Assembly (NCBI GenBank): GCA_946551795.1
Contig: CAMNRF010000015.1
Coordinates: 1-36,457 of the forward strand
DNA: 36,457 nt
From: an uncultured Oscillibacter sp.
GTDB lineage: Bacteria; Bacillota; Clostridia; Oscillospirales; Oscillospiraceae
Direction of reading: 5' to 3'
Shown here: positions 6,991 to 14,697 of the stretch, one piece after another
Layout of the letters: every line of letters begins with the position of its first letter
Position numbering within the stretch: the stretch's first letter is position 1
Made by a program: the position numbers and the translations under genes
The notes under the pieces: model-generated
Databases searched by the model: none
What the model was told of the DNA's origin: nothing
Seen by the model: the letters and a program-made list of their open reading frames with translations, nothing else

Positions 6991-7566
6991 ATGGCTCAGG
7001 ACGTGCGGGTGCGGTATACCCGGCGGGTGATTCAGGAGGCCTTTGTGGAGCTTTTGCGGGAGATGCCGCTGAACAAGGTGACCGTAAAGGAGATCTGCCG
7101 GCGGGGGGAGATCAACCGGGCGACATTTTACCGGCACTATGCGGACCCTTACGACCTGATGGACAAAATCGAGGAGGGGCTTTTGGAGCAGCTGGAGGAC
7201 TATGTGGAGCAGTCCGTCGTGGACGGCTTTCAAAAGACGATGGAGGGTATGCTGAGGCAGGTGGTGAAAAACGGCGGCGTATACCAGGTCATCGCCTCCG
7301 CCAACGGAGACCCCCGCTTTTCTCAGAGACTGTCGGAGCTTTGCTGGCGGCAGCTGTCCGGCCAGACGGCCGCCAGGTTTCCCGGGCTCTCTGCCGTTCA
7401 GCAGAGGTGGCTGTATGAGTTTTTGGCGCAGGGGTGCGGCGGGATTCTCCGGAACTGGATGGCCGGCGGCATGGCCGAGCCGCCGGAGGAGACGGCGGCC
7501 TTTCTGGGCCGCCTGACAGAGCAGGTGGAGTTCGCCGCGGGGCGGTTGCAAACGGACGGAAAATGA
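6991..7566 (+). CDS. TetR/AcrR family transcriptional regulator
   Basis: A 191-residue regulator. The N-terminal TetR helix-turn-helix is clear (about 8-55: RRVIQEAFVELL, then KVTVKEICRRGEINRATFYRHY), and it is the form found in the DhaS/YfiR-like clade. The C-terminal ligand domain is not diagnostic. ATG 6991 is preferred to GTG 6982 because AAAAGGGG sits eight bases ahead of it. It is divergent from a 39-residue membrane protein with shared promoter DNA, the usual layout for a self-controlling repressor and its target. The promoter of the next gene lies inside the last codons of this one. Confidence 0.9.
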   Translation: MAQDVRVRYTRRVIQEAFVELLREMPLNKVTVKEICRRGEINRATFYRHYADPYDLMDKIEEGLLEQLEDYVEQSVVDGFQKTMEGMLRQVVKNGGVYQVIASANGDPRFSQRLSELCWRQLSGQTAARFPGLSAVQQRWLYEFLAQGCGGILRNWMAGGMAEPPEETAAFLGRLTEQVEFAAGRLQTDGK

Positions 7567-7574
7567 GGTATACT
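7546..7574 (+). promoter_or_regulatory. Promoter of the HD-domain gene
   Basis: TTGCAA (7546-7551), 17 bases, TATACT (7569-7574). The -35 lies inside the last codons of the TetR-type gene. Confidence 0.8.
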
Positions 7575-7610
7575 GTTGGTGCTGAAATTTGGTAAAAAGG
7601 AGCGATGACT

Positions 7611-8195
7611 ATGAAAACCTGTCCCGACCGGGCGGCGGCCCTGGCACTGCTGCGCAAGTACAACGCCGAGCCCTTCCACATCCAGCACGCCCTGACGGTG
7701 GAGGGCGTCATGCGGTGGTACGCGGGCGAGCTGGGCCACGGCGAGGACGCGGACTTCTGGGCCGCGGTGGGCCTCCTCCACGACGTGGACTTTGAGAAGT
7801 GGCCGGAGGAGCACTGCAAGAAGGCGCCGGAGCTGCTGTCGGAGATCGGATGCGGCGAGGACCTGATCCACGCCGTGTGCAGTCACGGCTACGGACTGTG
7901 CTCCGACGTGGAGCCCGCCCACGAGATGGAGAAGGTCCTCTTCGCGGCGGACGAGCTGACGGGCCTCATCGGCGCGGCGGCCCGGATGCGCCCCAGCAAG
8001 AGCTGCCAGGACATGGAGGTCAGCTCCCTGAAGAAGAAGTTCAAGGACAAGAAATTCGCCGCCGGCTGCTCCCGGGACGTCATCAAGGACGGCGCGGAGC
8101 GGCTGGGCTGGACCCTGGAGGAGCTGATGGAGAAGACGATTTTGGCTATGCGGTCCTGCGAGGACGCGGTGAACGCGGAGATGGAGGCGCTGTAA
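7611..8195 (+). CDS. HD-domain protein (putative phosphohydrolase)
   Basis: A 194-residue protein of the HD superfamily. H26, the H57-D58 pair in GLLHDVDFE and a later histidine in CSHGYG (about 94) supply metal ligands. The KKFKDKKFAAGCSRDVI segment is common in a clostridial subfamily annotated only as 'HD domain protein'. Such enzymes act on nucleotides or other phosphate esters; the substrate is unknown. ATG 7611 is chosen over ATG 7605 because AAAAGGAG is eight bases ahead of the former and only two from the latter. The next gene follows six bases after the stop and is probably cotranscribed. Confidence 0.88.
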   Translation: MKTCPDRAAALALLRKYNAEPFHIQHALTVEGVMRWYAGELGHGEDADFWAAVGLLHDVDFEKWPEEHCKKAPELLSEIGCGEDLIHAVCSHGYGLCSDVEPAHEMEKVLFAADELTGLIGAAARMRPSKSCQDMEVSSLKKKFKDKKFAAGCSRDVIKDGAERLGWTLEELMEKTILAMRSCEDAVNAEMEAL

Positions 8196-8201
8196 AACGC
8201 C

Positions 8202-8639
8202 GTGGAGAGGGCCTGGAAGTGGTTTGTCCGAATCGACATTTTCGTAACGCTGGCAGGCTTTATCGCCCTGGGGGGATGGCACGCCTACTGGCTGACCACG
8301 CTGTCGGATGTGTGGCTCCTGGGGGCCATGATCGCGCTGGCGTTTGACTTTCTGGCTCTGGCGCTGCTGGCGGCGGCGTCTCTTGTGCTGCTGGTGGCCC
8401 GGCGGGCCCGGAGCCATGGGGGCGTCCTGGCGGGCACCCTCTTCCAGCTGGCGTACGGCGCGGGTTACAGCGCCTTTTGCGCGAAGATGGAGGGCTTCCT
8501 GACCCCGGGGTTCATGGGGGCGCCGGCGGCCCTGACGGTGGGACTGGTGGGGCTGGTCATGTGTCTGGCGGTTCCCAAGGACCAGCGCGGCTGGGAGAAG
8601 CCGGGAAAGCGGCCCCCGCCTCCGGGGGAGATCGACTGA
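8202..8639 (+). CDS. Membrane protein of unknown function, four helices
   Basis: A 145-residue product starting at GTG 8202. Four hydrophobic segments are visible (about 9-27, 34-65, 77-93, 105-124), with a Pro-rich polar tail (RPPPPGEID). No family was recognised. There is no clear ribosome-binding site, so translation probably relies on coupling with the HD-domain gene six bases upstream, whose last codons contain GGAGG. The frame is open throughout and the hydrophobic pattern is regular, so I accept it as a gene with moderate confidence in the start. Confidence 0.65.
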   Translation: MERAWKWFVRIDIFVTLAGFIALGGWHAYWLTTLSDVWLLGAMIALAFDFLALALLAAASLVLLVARRARSHGGVLAGTLFQLAYGAGYSAFCAKMEGFLTPGFMGAPAALTVGLVGLVMCLAVPKDQRGWEKPGKRPPPPGEID

Positions 8640-8642
8640 AAA

Positions 8643-8677
8643 AAGGAGCGGTATGGCCTGGGGCCATACCGCTCCTT
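8643..8677. terminator. Bidirectional terminator between convergent genes
   Basis: AAGGAGCGGTATGGCC (8643-8658) pairs perfectly with GGCCATACCGCTCCTT (8662-8677). The minus-strand reading is followed by a run of T, making it a strong terminator for fakA; the plus-strand reading ends the membrane-protein operon with a weaker T tract. Confidence 0.92.
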
Positions 8678-8688
8678 CTATGGTTCGC

Positions 8689-10377
8689 TCACTCCATGGA
8701 GATGATATAGTAGTATACGGGCTGTCCGCCGGAGAGGACGGCCACCTCGGCCTCGGGGCAGGCCTCCCCGAAGAGCTTCCCGGCGGCGTCCGCCTCCTCC
8801 TGGGACACGTCCTCGCCGAAGTACAGCGAGATGAAGGAGGAACCCTTCTCCCGGGCGGAGCCCGCCAGTCGCTCCAGCAGGACGGAGAGGGACCCGTCGG
8901 TGCCGAAGAGCTTGCCCTCCTCCAGGGCGAGATAGTCGCCCTCCCTGATGTCAAAGCCGTCGAAGTCGGAGCTTCGCGCGGCATAGGTGATCTGGGCGGT
9001 GGTGACGGTGGGCAGGCTCTCGGTCATGGCGGCGGTGATGTCCTCCGCCTCGGGGGCCTCGAAGTCCACGTTCATCATGGCGGTGATGCCCTGGGGCACG
9101 GTTTTGGTGGGGATGACCACCACGTTCTTCTCCGTCAGGGCGGCGCACTGCTGGGCGGCCATGATGATGTTGCCGTTGTTGGGCAGGACGAACACCGTCT
9201 CGGCGGGGACGGCGTCCACGCCCTCCAGAATGGCCTCGGTGGAGGGGTTCATGGTCTGCCCGCCGGACACCACGCCGTCCACGCCCAGGTCCTTGAAGAC
9301 CGCCTCCAGCCCGGCTCCGGCGCACACCGCCAAAAAGCCGTACTTCTTCTCCGGCGGGGCCACCACGTGGCCCCCGGCCTGGGCGGCGCCGGACTCCAGG
9401 GCCTCCTCCAGGTTGTCCAGGTCGTCGGTGCTCTGGACACGGCGGCCAGCGGCCAGGTCCTCCGCCTGGGTGCGCATATTCTCGATCTTGGCCAGCTCCA
9501 GGGTGCCGTATTTCTGGGCCTCCGTCAGGGCGGCGCCGGGGATGTCGGTGTGGACGTGGACCTTGAAGGCGTCGTCGTCCTCGCCGATCACCAGGCTGTC
9601 GCCGATGCTGCCGAGGTAGGTCCGCAGGGGGTCCAGGGACCGCTCCACCGTCTTGCGGACGATGAACACCGTGTCGAAGGTGAAGGTGATGTCCTCATCG
9701 GAGAGGGCGGCGAAATCGGCCTTCTCCCGGGAGGCGGCCTCCTCCGAAATCTCAGGCATGGGCTCGCCCCGCATCTCCGCCAGCATCCCCTCCAGGATCA
9801 GGAGGTAGCCCTTGCCGCCGGCGTCCACCACGCCGGCCTTTTTCAGCACCGGGTTCATGTCGGTGGTTTGGGCCAGGGTGTCGTAGCCCTCCCGGATGGC
9901 CTCCTCCAGCACCTTTTCGATGTCCCGCTCCTCCGCGGCGCACTCCACCGCCCGCTTGGCGGCAAGGCGGGAGACGGTGAGCACCGTGCCCTCGGCGGGC
10001 TTCATCACCGCCTTGTAGGCGGACTGGACGCCCTGCTGCATGGCGGCGGCGAAGGCGGCGGCGTCGGCGGTCTCCAGGCCCTTGAGGCCCTTGCTCAGCC
10101 CCCGGAACAGCAGGGACAGGATGACGCCGGAGTTTCCCCGGGCGCCCCGCAGCAGCGCGGAGGCGGTGAGGTCGGCGGCCTGGGTCAGTGTGGCGGGAGC
10201 GGATTTCCGCAGCTCCGTCACGGCGGTGCCGATGGTCATGCTCATGTTGGTGCCGGTGTCCCCGTCGGGCACCGGGAAGACGTTCAGGTCGTTGATGGCC
10301 TGCTTCTGGGCGGTGATGGCGGCGGCGCCGTGGAGCACCATCTGCTTGAAGAGGGCCCCTGTAATCTGTTCGTTCAT
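8689..10377 (-). CDS. fakA: DAK2-domain fatty acid kinase catalytic protein, FakA/YloV-like
   Basis: A 562-residue protein with an N-terminal DAK2 (DhaL) nucleotide-binding domain (about 1-200), a linker/central domain and a DegV-like C-terminal part (about 310-562). The metal and ATP motif PDGDTGTNM (37-45) and the helix-capping RGARGNSGVI (about 78-87) are intact. FakA proteins phosphorylate exogenous fatty acids presented by a separate FakB carrier, feeding phospholipid synthesis; no fakB is in the window. The length is close to the roughly 550 residues usual for the family. It follows asp23 by 16 bases in the same operon, the conserved yloU-yloV order of Firmicutes. Substrate is inferred from family. 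Confidence 0.9.
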   Translation of the reverse strand: MNEQITGALFKQMVLHGAAAITAQKQAINDLNVFPVPDGDTGTNMSMTIGTAVTELRKSAPATLTQAADLTASALLRGARGNSGVILSLLFRGLSKGLKGLETADAAAFAAAMQQGVQSAYKAVMKPAEGTVLTVSRLAAKRAVECAAEERDIEKVLEEAIREGYDTLAQTTDMNPVLKKAGVVDAGGKGYLLILEGMLAEMRGEPMPEISEEAASREKADFAALSDEDITFTFDTVFIVRKTVERSLDPLRTYLGSIGDSLVIGEDDDAFKVHVHTDIPGAALTEAQKYGTLELAKIENMRTQAEDLAAGRRVQSTDDLDNLEEALESGAAQAGGHVVAPPEKKYGFLAVCAGAGLEAVFKDLGVDGVVSGGQTMNPSTEAILEGVDAVPAETVFVLPNNGNIIMAAQQCAALTEKNVVVIPTKTVPQGITAMMNVDFEAPEAEDITAAMTESLPTVTTAQITYAARSSDFDGFDIREGDYLALEEGKLFGTDGSLSVLLERLAGSAREKGSSFISLYFGEDVSQEEADAAGKLFGEACPEAEVAVLSGGQPVYYYIISME

Positions 10378-10393
10378 TCGACTTGCTCCTCCC

Positions 10394-10744
10394 TCACAAG
10401 GTCATGGAATCCACGCACACGTCCACAGCCCTGACAGGCACGCCGGTGTTTTTCGTGACAACATAGCGGACCTCGTTCATAATGGAGCGGCACACCGCGG
10501 GCAGGTTGACCCCATTTTCCACGATGATGTGGAGCTCGATGGAGATGGAGTTGTCGTCGTGATAGGTGATGCTGACGCCCTTGCTCATGGCCTCCCGCCG
10601 CAGCAGGTGGACCAGGCCGTCGGTCATGGAGCGGAAGGCCATGCCCTTGACGCCGAAGCAGTTGGTGGCGGCCATGCCGGTGATGTTGGAGAATACGGCG
10701 CTGCTGATGGAGATCTCACCCTGATCGGAGTTGAATTGAATCAT
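10394..10744 (-). CDS. Asp23/Gls24 family envelope stress protein (YloU-like)
   Basis: A 116-residue protein of the Asp23/Gls24 family: the GEISISSAVFSNITGMAA start, the GVKGMA segment (31-36) and the IELHIIVENGVNLPAVCRSI core (about 69-88) are typical. Longer in-frame starts are rejected because the family begins here and AAGGGA lies about nine bases ahead of the ATG at 10744. Family members associate with the membrane or respond to envelope and alkaline stress; the YloU type is always near the FakA-like gene, with which this one forms an operon. Its promoter lies over 200 bases upstream, leaving a long structured leader. Confidence 0.9.
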   Translation of the reverse strand: MIQFNSDQGEISISSAVFSNITGMAATNCFGVKGMAFRSMTDGLVHLLRREAMSKGVSITYHDDNSISIELHIIVENGVNLPAVCRSIMNEVRYVVTKNTGVPVRAVDVCVDSMTL

Positions 10745-10773
10745 GAGAATGTCCCTTCTTTCCTGATAGGATT

Positions 10774-10915
10774 CCCGTGTGAGAGCACGGGGGTCCTGCC
10801 ATTTGAATTGAACCGCTCTGCCCGCCGCCGGAAGCGGCGGCGGCCGCGGAACATGGCATACCCCCCGGACGTTCCGTCCGGAGGCAATACAGCCGGGGGA
10901 GGAGAGCACCGCCCC
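10774..10915 (-). other. Structured 5' leader of asp23-fakA (run of stem-loops)
   Basis: Between the promoter and the ATG of asp23 the transcript has about 200 non-coding bases. Stems seen directly: CCCGTG/CACGGG at 10774-10791; a nine-pair stem CCGCCGCCG/CGGCGGCGG at 10822-10843; CCGGACG/CGTCCGG around a three-base loop at 10865-10881; and a weaker GGGG/CCCC stem at 10895-10915. No match to a riboswitch, 6S RNA or SRP RNA was recognised. Confidence 0.65.
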
Positions 10916-10951
10916 AGTGACAGCCATATGCAGCCATATTAGGTAAATTCT

Positions 10952-10980
10952 ATTATATACGATTCCTCCGGAAAGTACAA
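10952..10980 (-). promoter_or_regulatory. Promoter of the asp23-fakA operon
   Basis: On the minus strand TTGTAC (10980-10975), 17 bases, TATAAT (10957-10952). It is divergent from the rsmD promoter about 36 bases away. Confidence 0.85.
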
Positions 10981-11015
10981 GTCCCAAAAAAGAGGGACCG
11001 GACCGCAAAAATCTA

Positions 11016-11044
11016 TTGAAAACCGGTGGGATTTGCCGTAGAAT
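11016..11044 (+). promoter_or_regulatory. Promoter of the rsmD-coaD operon
   Basis: TTGAAA (11016-11021), 17 bases, TAGAAT (11039-11044). A small hairpin, CCGCCG/CGGCGG at 11054-11070, follows in the short leader. Confidence 0.8.
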
Positions 11045-11091
11045 AGGGGAAAACCGCCGGAGGACGGCGGGGGGACAGAGGAGGGAGCGCC

Positions 11092-11655
11092 GTGCGCGTC
11101 ATCACCGGCTCCGCCAGGGGCCGCCGCCTGAGAGAGCTGGAGGGCATGGAGACCCGCCCCACCACCGACCGGGTGAAGGAGGGGCTGTTCAGCGCCCTCC
11201 AGGGCGACATCGAGGGGCGGCGGGTGCTGGACCTCTTCGCCGGCACGGGGCAGCTTGGCATCGAGTGCCTCAGCCGGGGGGCGGCCTTCGCCGTCTTCGT
11301 GGACCGGCGGGAGGACGCGGTATGTCTGGTGCGGGAGAACCTGGCCCTCACCGGGCTCCAGGACCGGGCCAGGGTGGCGCGGGGGGACTCTCTGGAGTAC
11401 CTGCGGTCCCTGCGGGAGAGGTTCGACCTGGTGTTTCTGGACCCGCCCTACCAGGCGGGGCTGCTGGAGCCGGCGCTGGAGCTTCTCACGGGATTTGACA
11501 TTTTGAATCCCCATGGTATAATTGTGGCGGAACACCCGGCGGACCGGGTGCTGGCGGCCCCCGAGGAGCCCTACCGTGTCCGCCGGACCTACCGCTACGG
11601 GAAGATCGGATTGACCCTCTTCCGCCGGGGCGGAAACGAAGAGAACGAGGAATAA
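11092..11655 (+). CDS. rsmD: 16S rRNA (guanine(966)-N(2))-methyltransferase RsmD
   Basis: A 187-residue class I methyltransferase. The N-terminal MRVITGSARGRRL is the RsmD hallmark for rRNA contact. The SAM-binding motif I is LDLFAGTGQLG (46-56) and the catalytic motif is DPPY (117-120), as expected for an N2-guanine enzyme. It methylates G966 of 16S rRNA during small-subunit assembly. The GTG at 11092 has AGGAGGGAG just upstream. The adjacent coaD, five bases downstream, is the classical partner of rsmD in bacteria, so the two are cotranscribed. Confidence 0.95.
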   Translation: MRVITGSARGRRLRELEGMETRPTTDRVKEGLFSALQGDIEGRRVLDLFAGTGQLGIECLSRGAAFAVFVDRREDAVCLVRENLALTGLQDRARVARGDSLEYLRSLRERFDLVFLDPPYQAGLLEPALELLTGFDILNPHGIIVAEHPADRVLAAPEEPYRVRRTYRYGKIGLTLFRRGGNEENEE

Positions 11656-11660
11656 CTCCC

Positions 11661-12167
11661 ATGAGAACAGCCGTTTGCTCAGGCAGCTTTGACCCCATCA
11701 CACTGGGCCACTTGGACGTGATCCGGAGGGCGGCCGCCTGTTTTGACCGCGTGGTGGTCTGCGTCAGTCCCAACGCGGAGAAGCGCAGCCAGATGTTCAC
11801 GCCGGAGCAGAAGCTCCAGCTGGTGCGCGCCGCCGTGGCGGAGCTGCCCAGCGTGGAGGCGGAGCTGTGGCCCGGCCTGCTGGCGGACTTCGCGGCGGCC
11901 CACGGGGCCGATGTGATCGTCCGTGGCGTGCGGAACGTGACGGACTTTGACGCGGAGTATCAGATGGCCCTGATCAACCGCGGGCTCTGCCCCGGACTGG
12001 AGACCATGCTGCTGCCCGCCGGGCAGGAGTACCAGCATTTCAGCTCCTCCATGGTCCGGGAGATGATCCGTTACCGCCAGCCGCTGGAGAGATACCTGCC
12101 CATGTCCATCGTGCCCATGGTGCTGGAGATGATGGGAAGTCATACTGGAATTCACGAAAAAGCCTGA
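11661..12167 (+). CDS. coaD: Pantetheine-phosphate adenylyltransferase CoaD
   Basis: A 168-residue nucleotidyltransferase that makes dephospho-CoA from 4'-phosphopantetheine and ATP, the fourth step of CoA synthesis. The T/HxGH motif is present as TLGH (14-17) after GSFDP, the substrate loop as RGVRNVTDFDAEYQMA (about 88-103), and the second ATP motif as SSSMVRE (about 128-134). The length is normal. It is cotranscribed with rsmD. The hairpin run that follows begins inside its last codons. Confidence 0.97.
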   Translation: MRTAVCSGSFDPITLGHLDVIRRAAACFDRVVVCVSPNAEKRSQMFTPEQKLQLVRAAVAELPSVEAELWPGLLADFAAAHGADVIVRGVRNVTDFDAEYQMALINRGLCPGLETMLLPAGQEYQHFSSSMVREMIRYRQPLERYLPMSIVPMVLEMMGSHTGIHEKA

Positions 12168-12292
12168 GAGGCTTTTCGCGGCGTCGAAGACGCCTTACAT
12201 TCCCATGAGACGTGTTTTGTGCCGGTGGGGCGCAAGACGGAAACGCGTCCGCGCGGTTCCGTTTCAGATCAGACAGAAGTGGTGATCTGAAA
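12155..12292 (+). other. Run of five stem-loops between coaD and the coiled-coil gene
   Basis: Non-coding. AAAAGCC/GGCTTTT (12158-12176, the first bases overlapping the coaD stop region); GGCGTC-GAA-GACGCC (12180-12194); a weak CCCA/TGGG pairing near 12202-12229; ACGGAA-a-CGCG paired with CGCG-g-TTCCGT (12237-12262); and a perfect ten-pair TTTCAGATCA/TGATCTGAAA (about 12262-12292). None has a T tract typical of a terminator, so read-through to the next gene is possible. Confidence 0.7.
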
Positions 12293-12317
12293 TCAGTGTC
12301 AGAAAGGATAGGGACCT

Positions 12318-12854
12318 ATGGCCAATGATATTAATCGTCTGATCGATATGCTGTTTGAGCGGATTGAGGACGCCAAGTCCCCGGCGCTGAAACCCAATAT
12401 GAGCCTGGTGGACCGGGACGAGATCCTGGATCTGCTGGAGGAGCTGCGGGCCCAGCTGCCGGTGGAGATCAAGCGGGCCCAGGAGCTGCTGGCCGCCCGG
12501 GAGAAGTTCGTGGAGGAGGCCAAGCGGGACGTGGACCGCATGATGCGCCAGGCGGAGCTGGACGCCAAGACCAAGGTCTCCGAGAGCGAGGTCCTCTACG
12601 CCGCCAAGGAGAAGGCCCGCCAGATTGTGGGCCGGGCGGAGGAGCGGTCCCGCCAGCTCTACCAGGTGGCCAACGAGTACGCCGAGGACGCCCTGGCCCG
12701 CACGGAGGAGGCCGTCCAGGCCGCCCTGGACGAGGTGAAGCAGTCCCGGGTCCGGTTCCGCACCGCCTCCGCCGCCGCCATGCAGGAGCAGCGGGACAAG
12801 CTGGCGGGCAGGAGCGACCCGGAGGACCCGCCGTCCGAGACCGGCCGCGGTTGA
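12318..12854 (+). CDS. Coiled-coil protein of unknown function (DivIVA-/ATPase-stalk-like)
   Basis: A 178-residue, highly charged protein that is almost entirely helical. From about 50 to 165 there is a continuous heptad-like pattern rich in Glu, Arg, Lys and Ala. The N-terminal ALKPNMSLVDRDEILDLLEELRAQLP resembles proteins annotated in clostridia as 'ATPase' or V-type ATPase subunit H-like, found downstream of coaD. There is no nucleotide-binding motif, so the ATPase name is probably not meaningful. A DivIVA-like scaffold role would fit the coiled coil and the nearness of division genes, but this is speculation. It ends in a disordered acidic/Pro tail. Confidence 0.8.
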   Translation: MANDINRLIDMLFERIEDAKSPALKPNMSLVDRDEILDLLEELRAQLPVEIKRAQELLAAREKFVEEAKRDVDRMMRQAELDAKTKVSESEVLYAAKEKARQIVGRAEERSRQLYQVANEYAEDALARTEEAVQAALDEVKQSRVRFRTASAAAMQEQRDKLAGRSDPEDPPSETGRG

Positions 12855-12975
12855 CCATAATTTCCGCTCCCGCCGGAAGACCCGGAAGGACCGCCGGAAA
12901 AATTTGTTAAAATTGACGGAAAAATTCCGGGAACATTTTTCAAAAATCTATATCTGGGGCAGGGATTCCCATAGG

Positions 12976-13016
12976 ACACCCGTAAACACAAGATTTTGTG
13001 TTTGCGGGTGTTTTTT
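12976..13016 (+). terminator. Strong terminator before the dcw cluster
   Basis: ACACCCG-t-AAACACAA pairs with TTGTGTTT-g-CGGGTGT (12976-13011) and runs into six T. Upstream, at 12873-12930, CCGGAA occurs three times with one TTCCGG that could pair with any of them. The rest of the 12855-13254 gap holds only the mraZ promoter and operator. Confidence 0.93.
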
Positions 13017-13129
13017 GTTTTACGTCAACCGAAGCGCCCACAGTCGAACGCACGTTTGAAAATAGGGGTTTTGGACACAAAATAGAGGAATTTGCGTGTT
13101 TTTTGCGAATTTCCGGCAGAAAATAATCC

Positions 13130-13158
13130 TTGCAATTTCCAGAGCTTTTGCGTATACT
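13130..13158 (+). promoter_or_regulatory. Promoter of the mraZ-led dcw cluster
   Basis: TTGCAA (13130-13135), 17 bases, TATACT (13153-13158). It lies about 12 bases upstream of the MraZ boxes and about 97 bases before the mraZ start. Confidence 0.88.
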
Positions 13159-13169
13159 AAAAACACTGG

Positions 13170-13194
13170 TGGGGAAAAGTGGGTAATAAGGGGT
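13170..13194 (+). promoter_or_regulatory. MraZ operator: three direct repeats at ten-base spacing
   Basis: TGGGG (13170-13174), TGGGT (13180-13184) and GGGGT (13190-13194), each separated by five bases, reproduce the TGGGN-N5 repeat pattern described for MraZ binding in Escherichia coli. They start just after the expected transcription start, so bound MraZ would block initiation or escape. Confidence 0.82.
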
Positions 13195-13254
13195 ATTAAG
13201 TGCCATCAGAACCCACGAAATCCCAAAAAGAGGGGAGAAGGGGGGCGGCCTTCC

Positions 13255-13698
13255 GTGGCGAGACTGCTGGGAAAATCCAACAACAGCATCGACTCCAAGG
13301 GCCGCCTGGTCATTCCCTCTGCCATGCGGGAGGCCCTGGGAGATACCTTTTATATCACCATCGGCGCGGAGCACTGCCTGACCATCTACCCCCAGGCCAA
13401 ATGGGAGCAGATGTCCGAGGAGATGGACGATCTCAGCTACAGCGAGATGCGGGCGCTGACTCTGCTGTACGCCAACGCCGTCCAGTGCGAGCCGGACGGG
13501 CAGGGGCGGGTGCTGATCCCCGCCGGGCTGCGGAACCACGCGGGGCTGAAAAAGACCGCCACCATCGTGGGCTTGAACTCCTTTGCCGAGATCTGGGACG
13601 AGCAGACCTGGGCCGAGCGGGAGCGGAAGATGCTGGAGAGCGACGACATGGCCTCCGCCATGGACGCCCTGGCCCGTGCCCGCCGGAGCCGTGGATAA
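13255..13698 (+). CDS. mraZ: Transcriptional regulator MraZ
   Basis: A 147-residue protein with two SpoVT/AbrB-like halves: [16 protein letters not shown] (about 12-27) and [16 protein letters not shown] (about 82-97). MraZ forms a ring that binds direct repeats in its own promoter and represses the division and cell-wall cluster; the matching repeats lie at 13170-13194. The GTG at 13255 is chosen over the longer frame because it has AAGGGGGG nine bases ahead and starts at the family's conserved N-terminus. It is the first gene of the dcw cluster, seven bases before rsmH. Confidence 0.95.
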   Translation: MARLLGKSNNSIDSKGRLVIPSAMREALGDTFYITIGAEHCLTIYPQAKWEQMSEEMDDLSYSEMRALTLLYANAVQCEPDGQGRVLIPAGLRNHAGLKKTATIVGLNSFAEIWDEQTWAERERKMLESDDMASAMDALARARRSRG

Positions 13699-13704
13699 GG
13701 GCCC

Positions 13705-14652
13705 ATGGAGTACACCCACAGACCCGTCCTTTTGGACGAGTGCATCGAGCTGCTGAACATCCGCCCCGACGGGGTGTATGTGGACGGGACCCTGGGCCGG
13801 GCGGGGCACTCCCGGGAGATCGCCCGGCGGCTCACCACCGGCCGCCTGATCGGCATTGACCAGGACATGGCCGCCATCCGTGCGGCGGAGGAGCGCCTGG
13901 CCCCCTGGCGGGACCGGGTCACCCTGGTCCACGGCAATTTCTCCGCCCTGGCGGACATCCTGCGGGATGCGGGGGTCTCCGGCGTGGACGGGGCCCTGTT
14001 CGACTTGGGCGTGTCCTCGCCCCAGCTGGACGACGCCTCCCGGGGCTTTTCCTATATGCGCGACGCCCCGCTGGACATGCGAATGGACGATACCGCGGCC
14101 CTGACCGCCCGGGAGGTGGTCAACACCTGGAGTCAGGAGGAGCTGCGGCGGATTTTGTACGAGTACGGCGAGGAGCGGTACGCCCCCGCCATCGCCAGGG
14201 CCATCGTCCGGGCCAGGGAGACAAGCCCTGTGGAGACCACCCTGGAGCTGGCGGACATCGTCCGGGGCGCCATGCCCCCGGCGGCGCTGCGGGAGAAGCA
14301 GCACCCCGCCAAGCGGACCTTCCAGGCGGTCCGCATCGCCGTCAACGGCGAGCTGGACGCGCTGCCGCCCATGCTGAGAGCGGCGGTGGAGAGGCTGGTC
14401 CCCGGCGGGCGGCTGGCGGTGATCACCTTCCACTCCCTGGAGGACCGGATCGTGAAGCAGACCCTGCGGGACATGGCCCGGGGCTGCACCTGCCCGCCGG
14501 AGTTCCCGGTGTGCGTGTGCGGCAAAAAGCCGAAGGTCCGCCTGGTGACCCGGAGGCCCATCGTGCCCGGAGAGGCGGAGGTCGCGGAGAATCCCCGGGC
14601 CAGGAGCGCCAAGCTCCGGGCGGCGGAGAAGTGCGAACCATTTGATATTTAG
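13705..14652 (+). CDS. rsmH: 16S rRNA (cytosine(1402)-N(4))-methyltransferase RsmH
   Basis: A 315-residue SAM-dependent methyltransferase (formerly MraW). Family signatures are HRPVLLDECIELL at the start, the SAM-binding DGTLGRAGHS, FDLGVSSPQLDDASRGFSY, and ITFHSLEDRIVKQ near 235-247. It modifies C1402 in the decoding centre of 16S rRNA and is the standard second gene of the dcw cluster. AAGGG lies close to the ATG. A Cys-rich loop (CTCPPEFPVCVCGKKP, about 256-271) is normal for the family in Firmicutes. Confidence 0.97.
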   Translation: MEYTHRPVLLDECIELLNIRPDGVYVDGTLGRAGHSREIARRLTTGRLIGIDQDMAAIRAAEERLAPWRDRVTLVHGNFSALADILRDAGVSGVDGALFDLGVSSPQLDDASRGFSYMRDAPLDMRMDDTAALTAREVVNTWSQEELRRILYEYGEERYAPAIARAIVRARETSPVETTLELADIVRGAMPPAALREKQHPAKRTFQAVRIAVNGELDALPPMLRAAVERLVPGGRLAVITFHSLEDRIVKQTLRDMARGCTCPPEFPVCVCGKKPKVRLVTRRPIVPGEAEVAENPRARSAKLRAAEKCEPFDI

Positions 14653-14697
14653 CGGGACAGGCTGTCCCGAACACTTTGGAGAGAGGGGGAATCTTCC

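Noticed and set aside
8653-10434. A 593-codon plus-strand frame opposite fakA
   Set aside because: Gly/His-rich shadow of the conserved minus-strand gene; no ribosome-binding site.
10745-10951. A 6S RNA or SRP RNA in the asp23 leader
   Set aside because: Several short hairpins are present, but neither the long single-stem shape of 6S RNA nor the SRP RNA core sequence is found; the region is best read as an mRNA leader.
12158-12176. An ordinary terminator after coaD
   Set aside because: The stem is good but lacks a T tract, and four more hairpins follow; listed as part of a stem-loop run instead.
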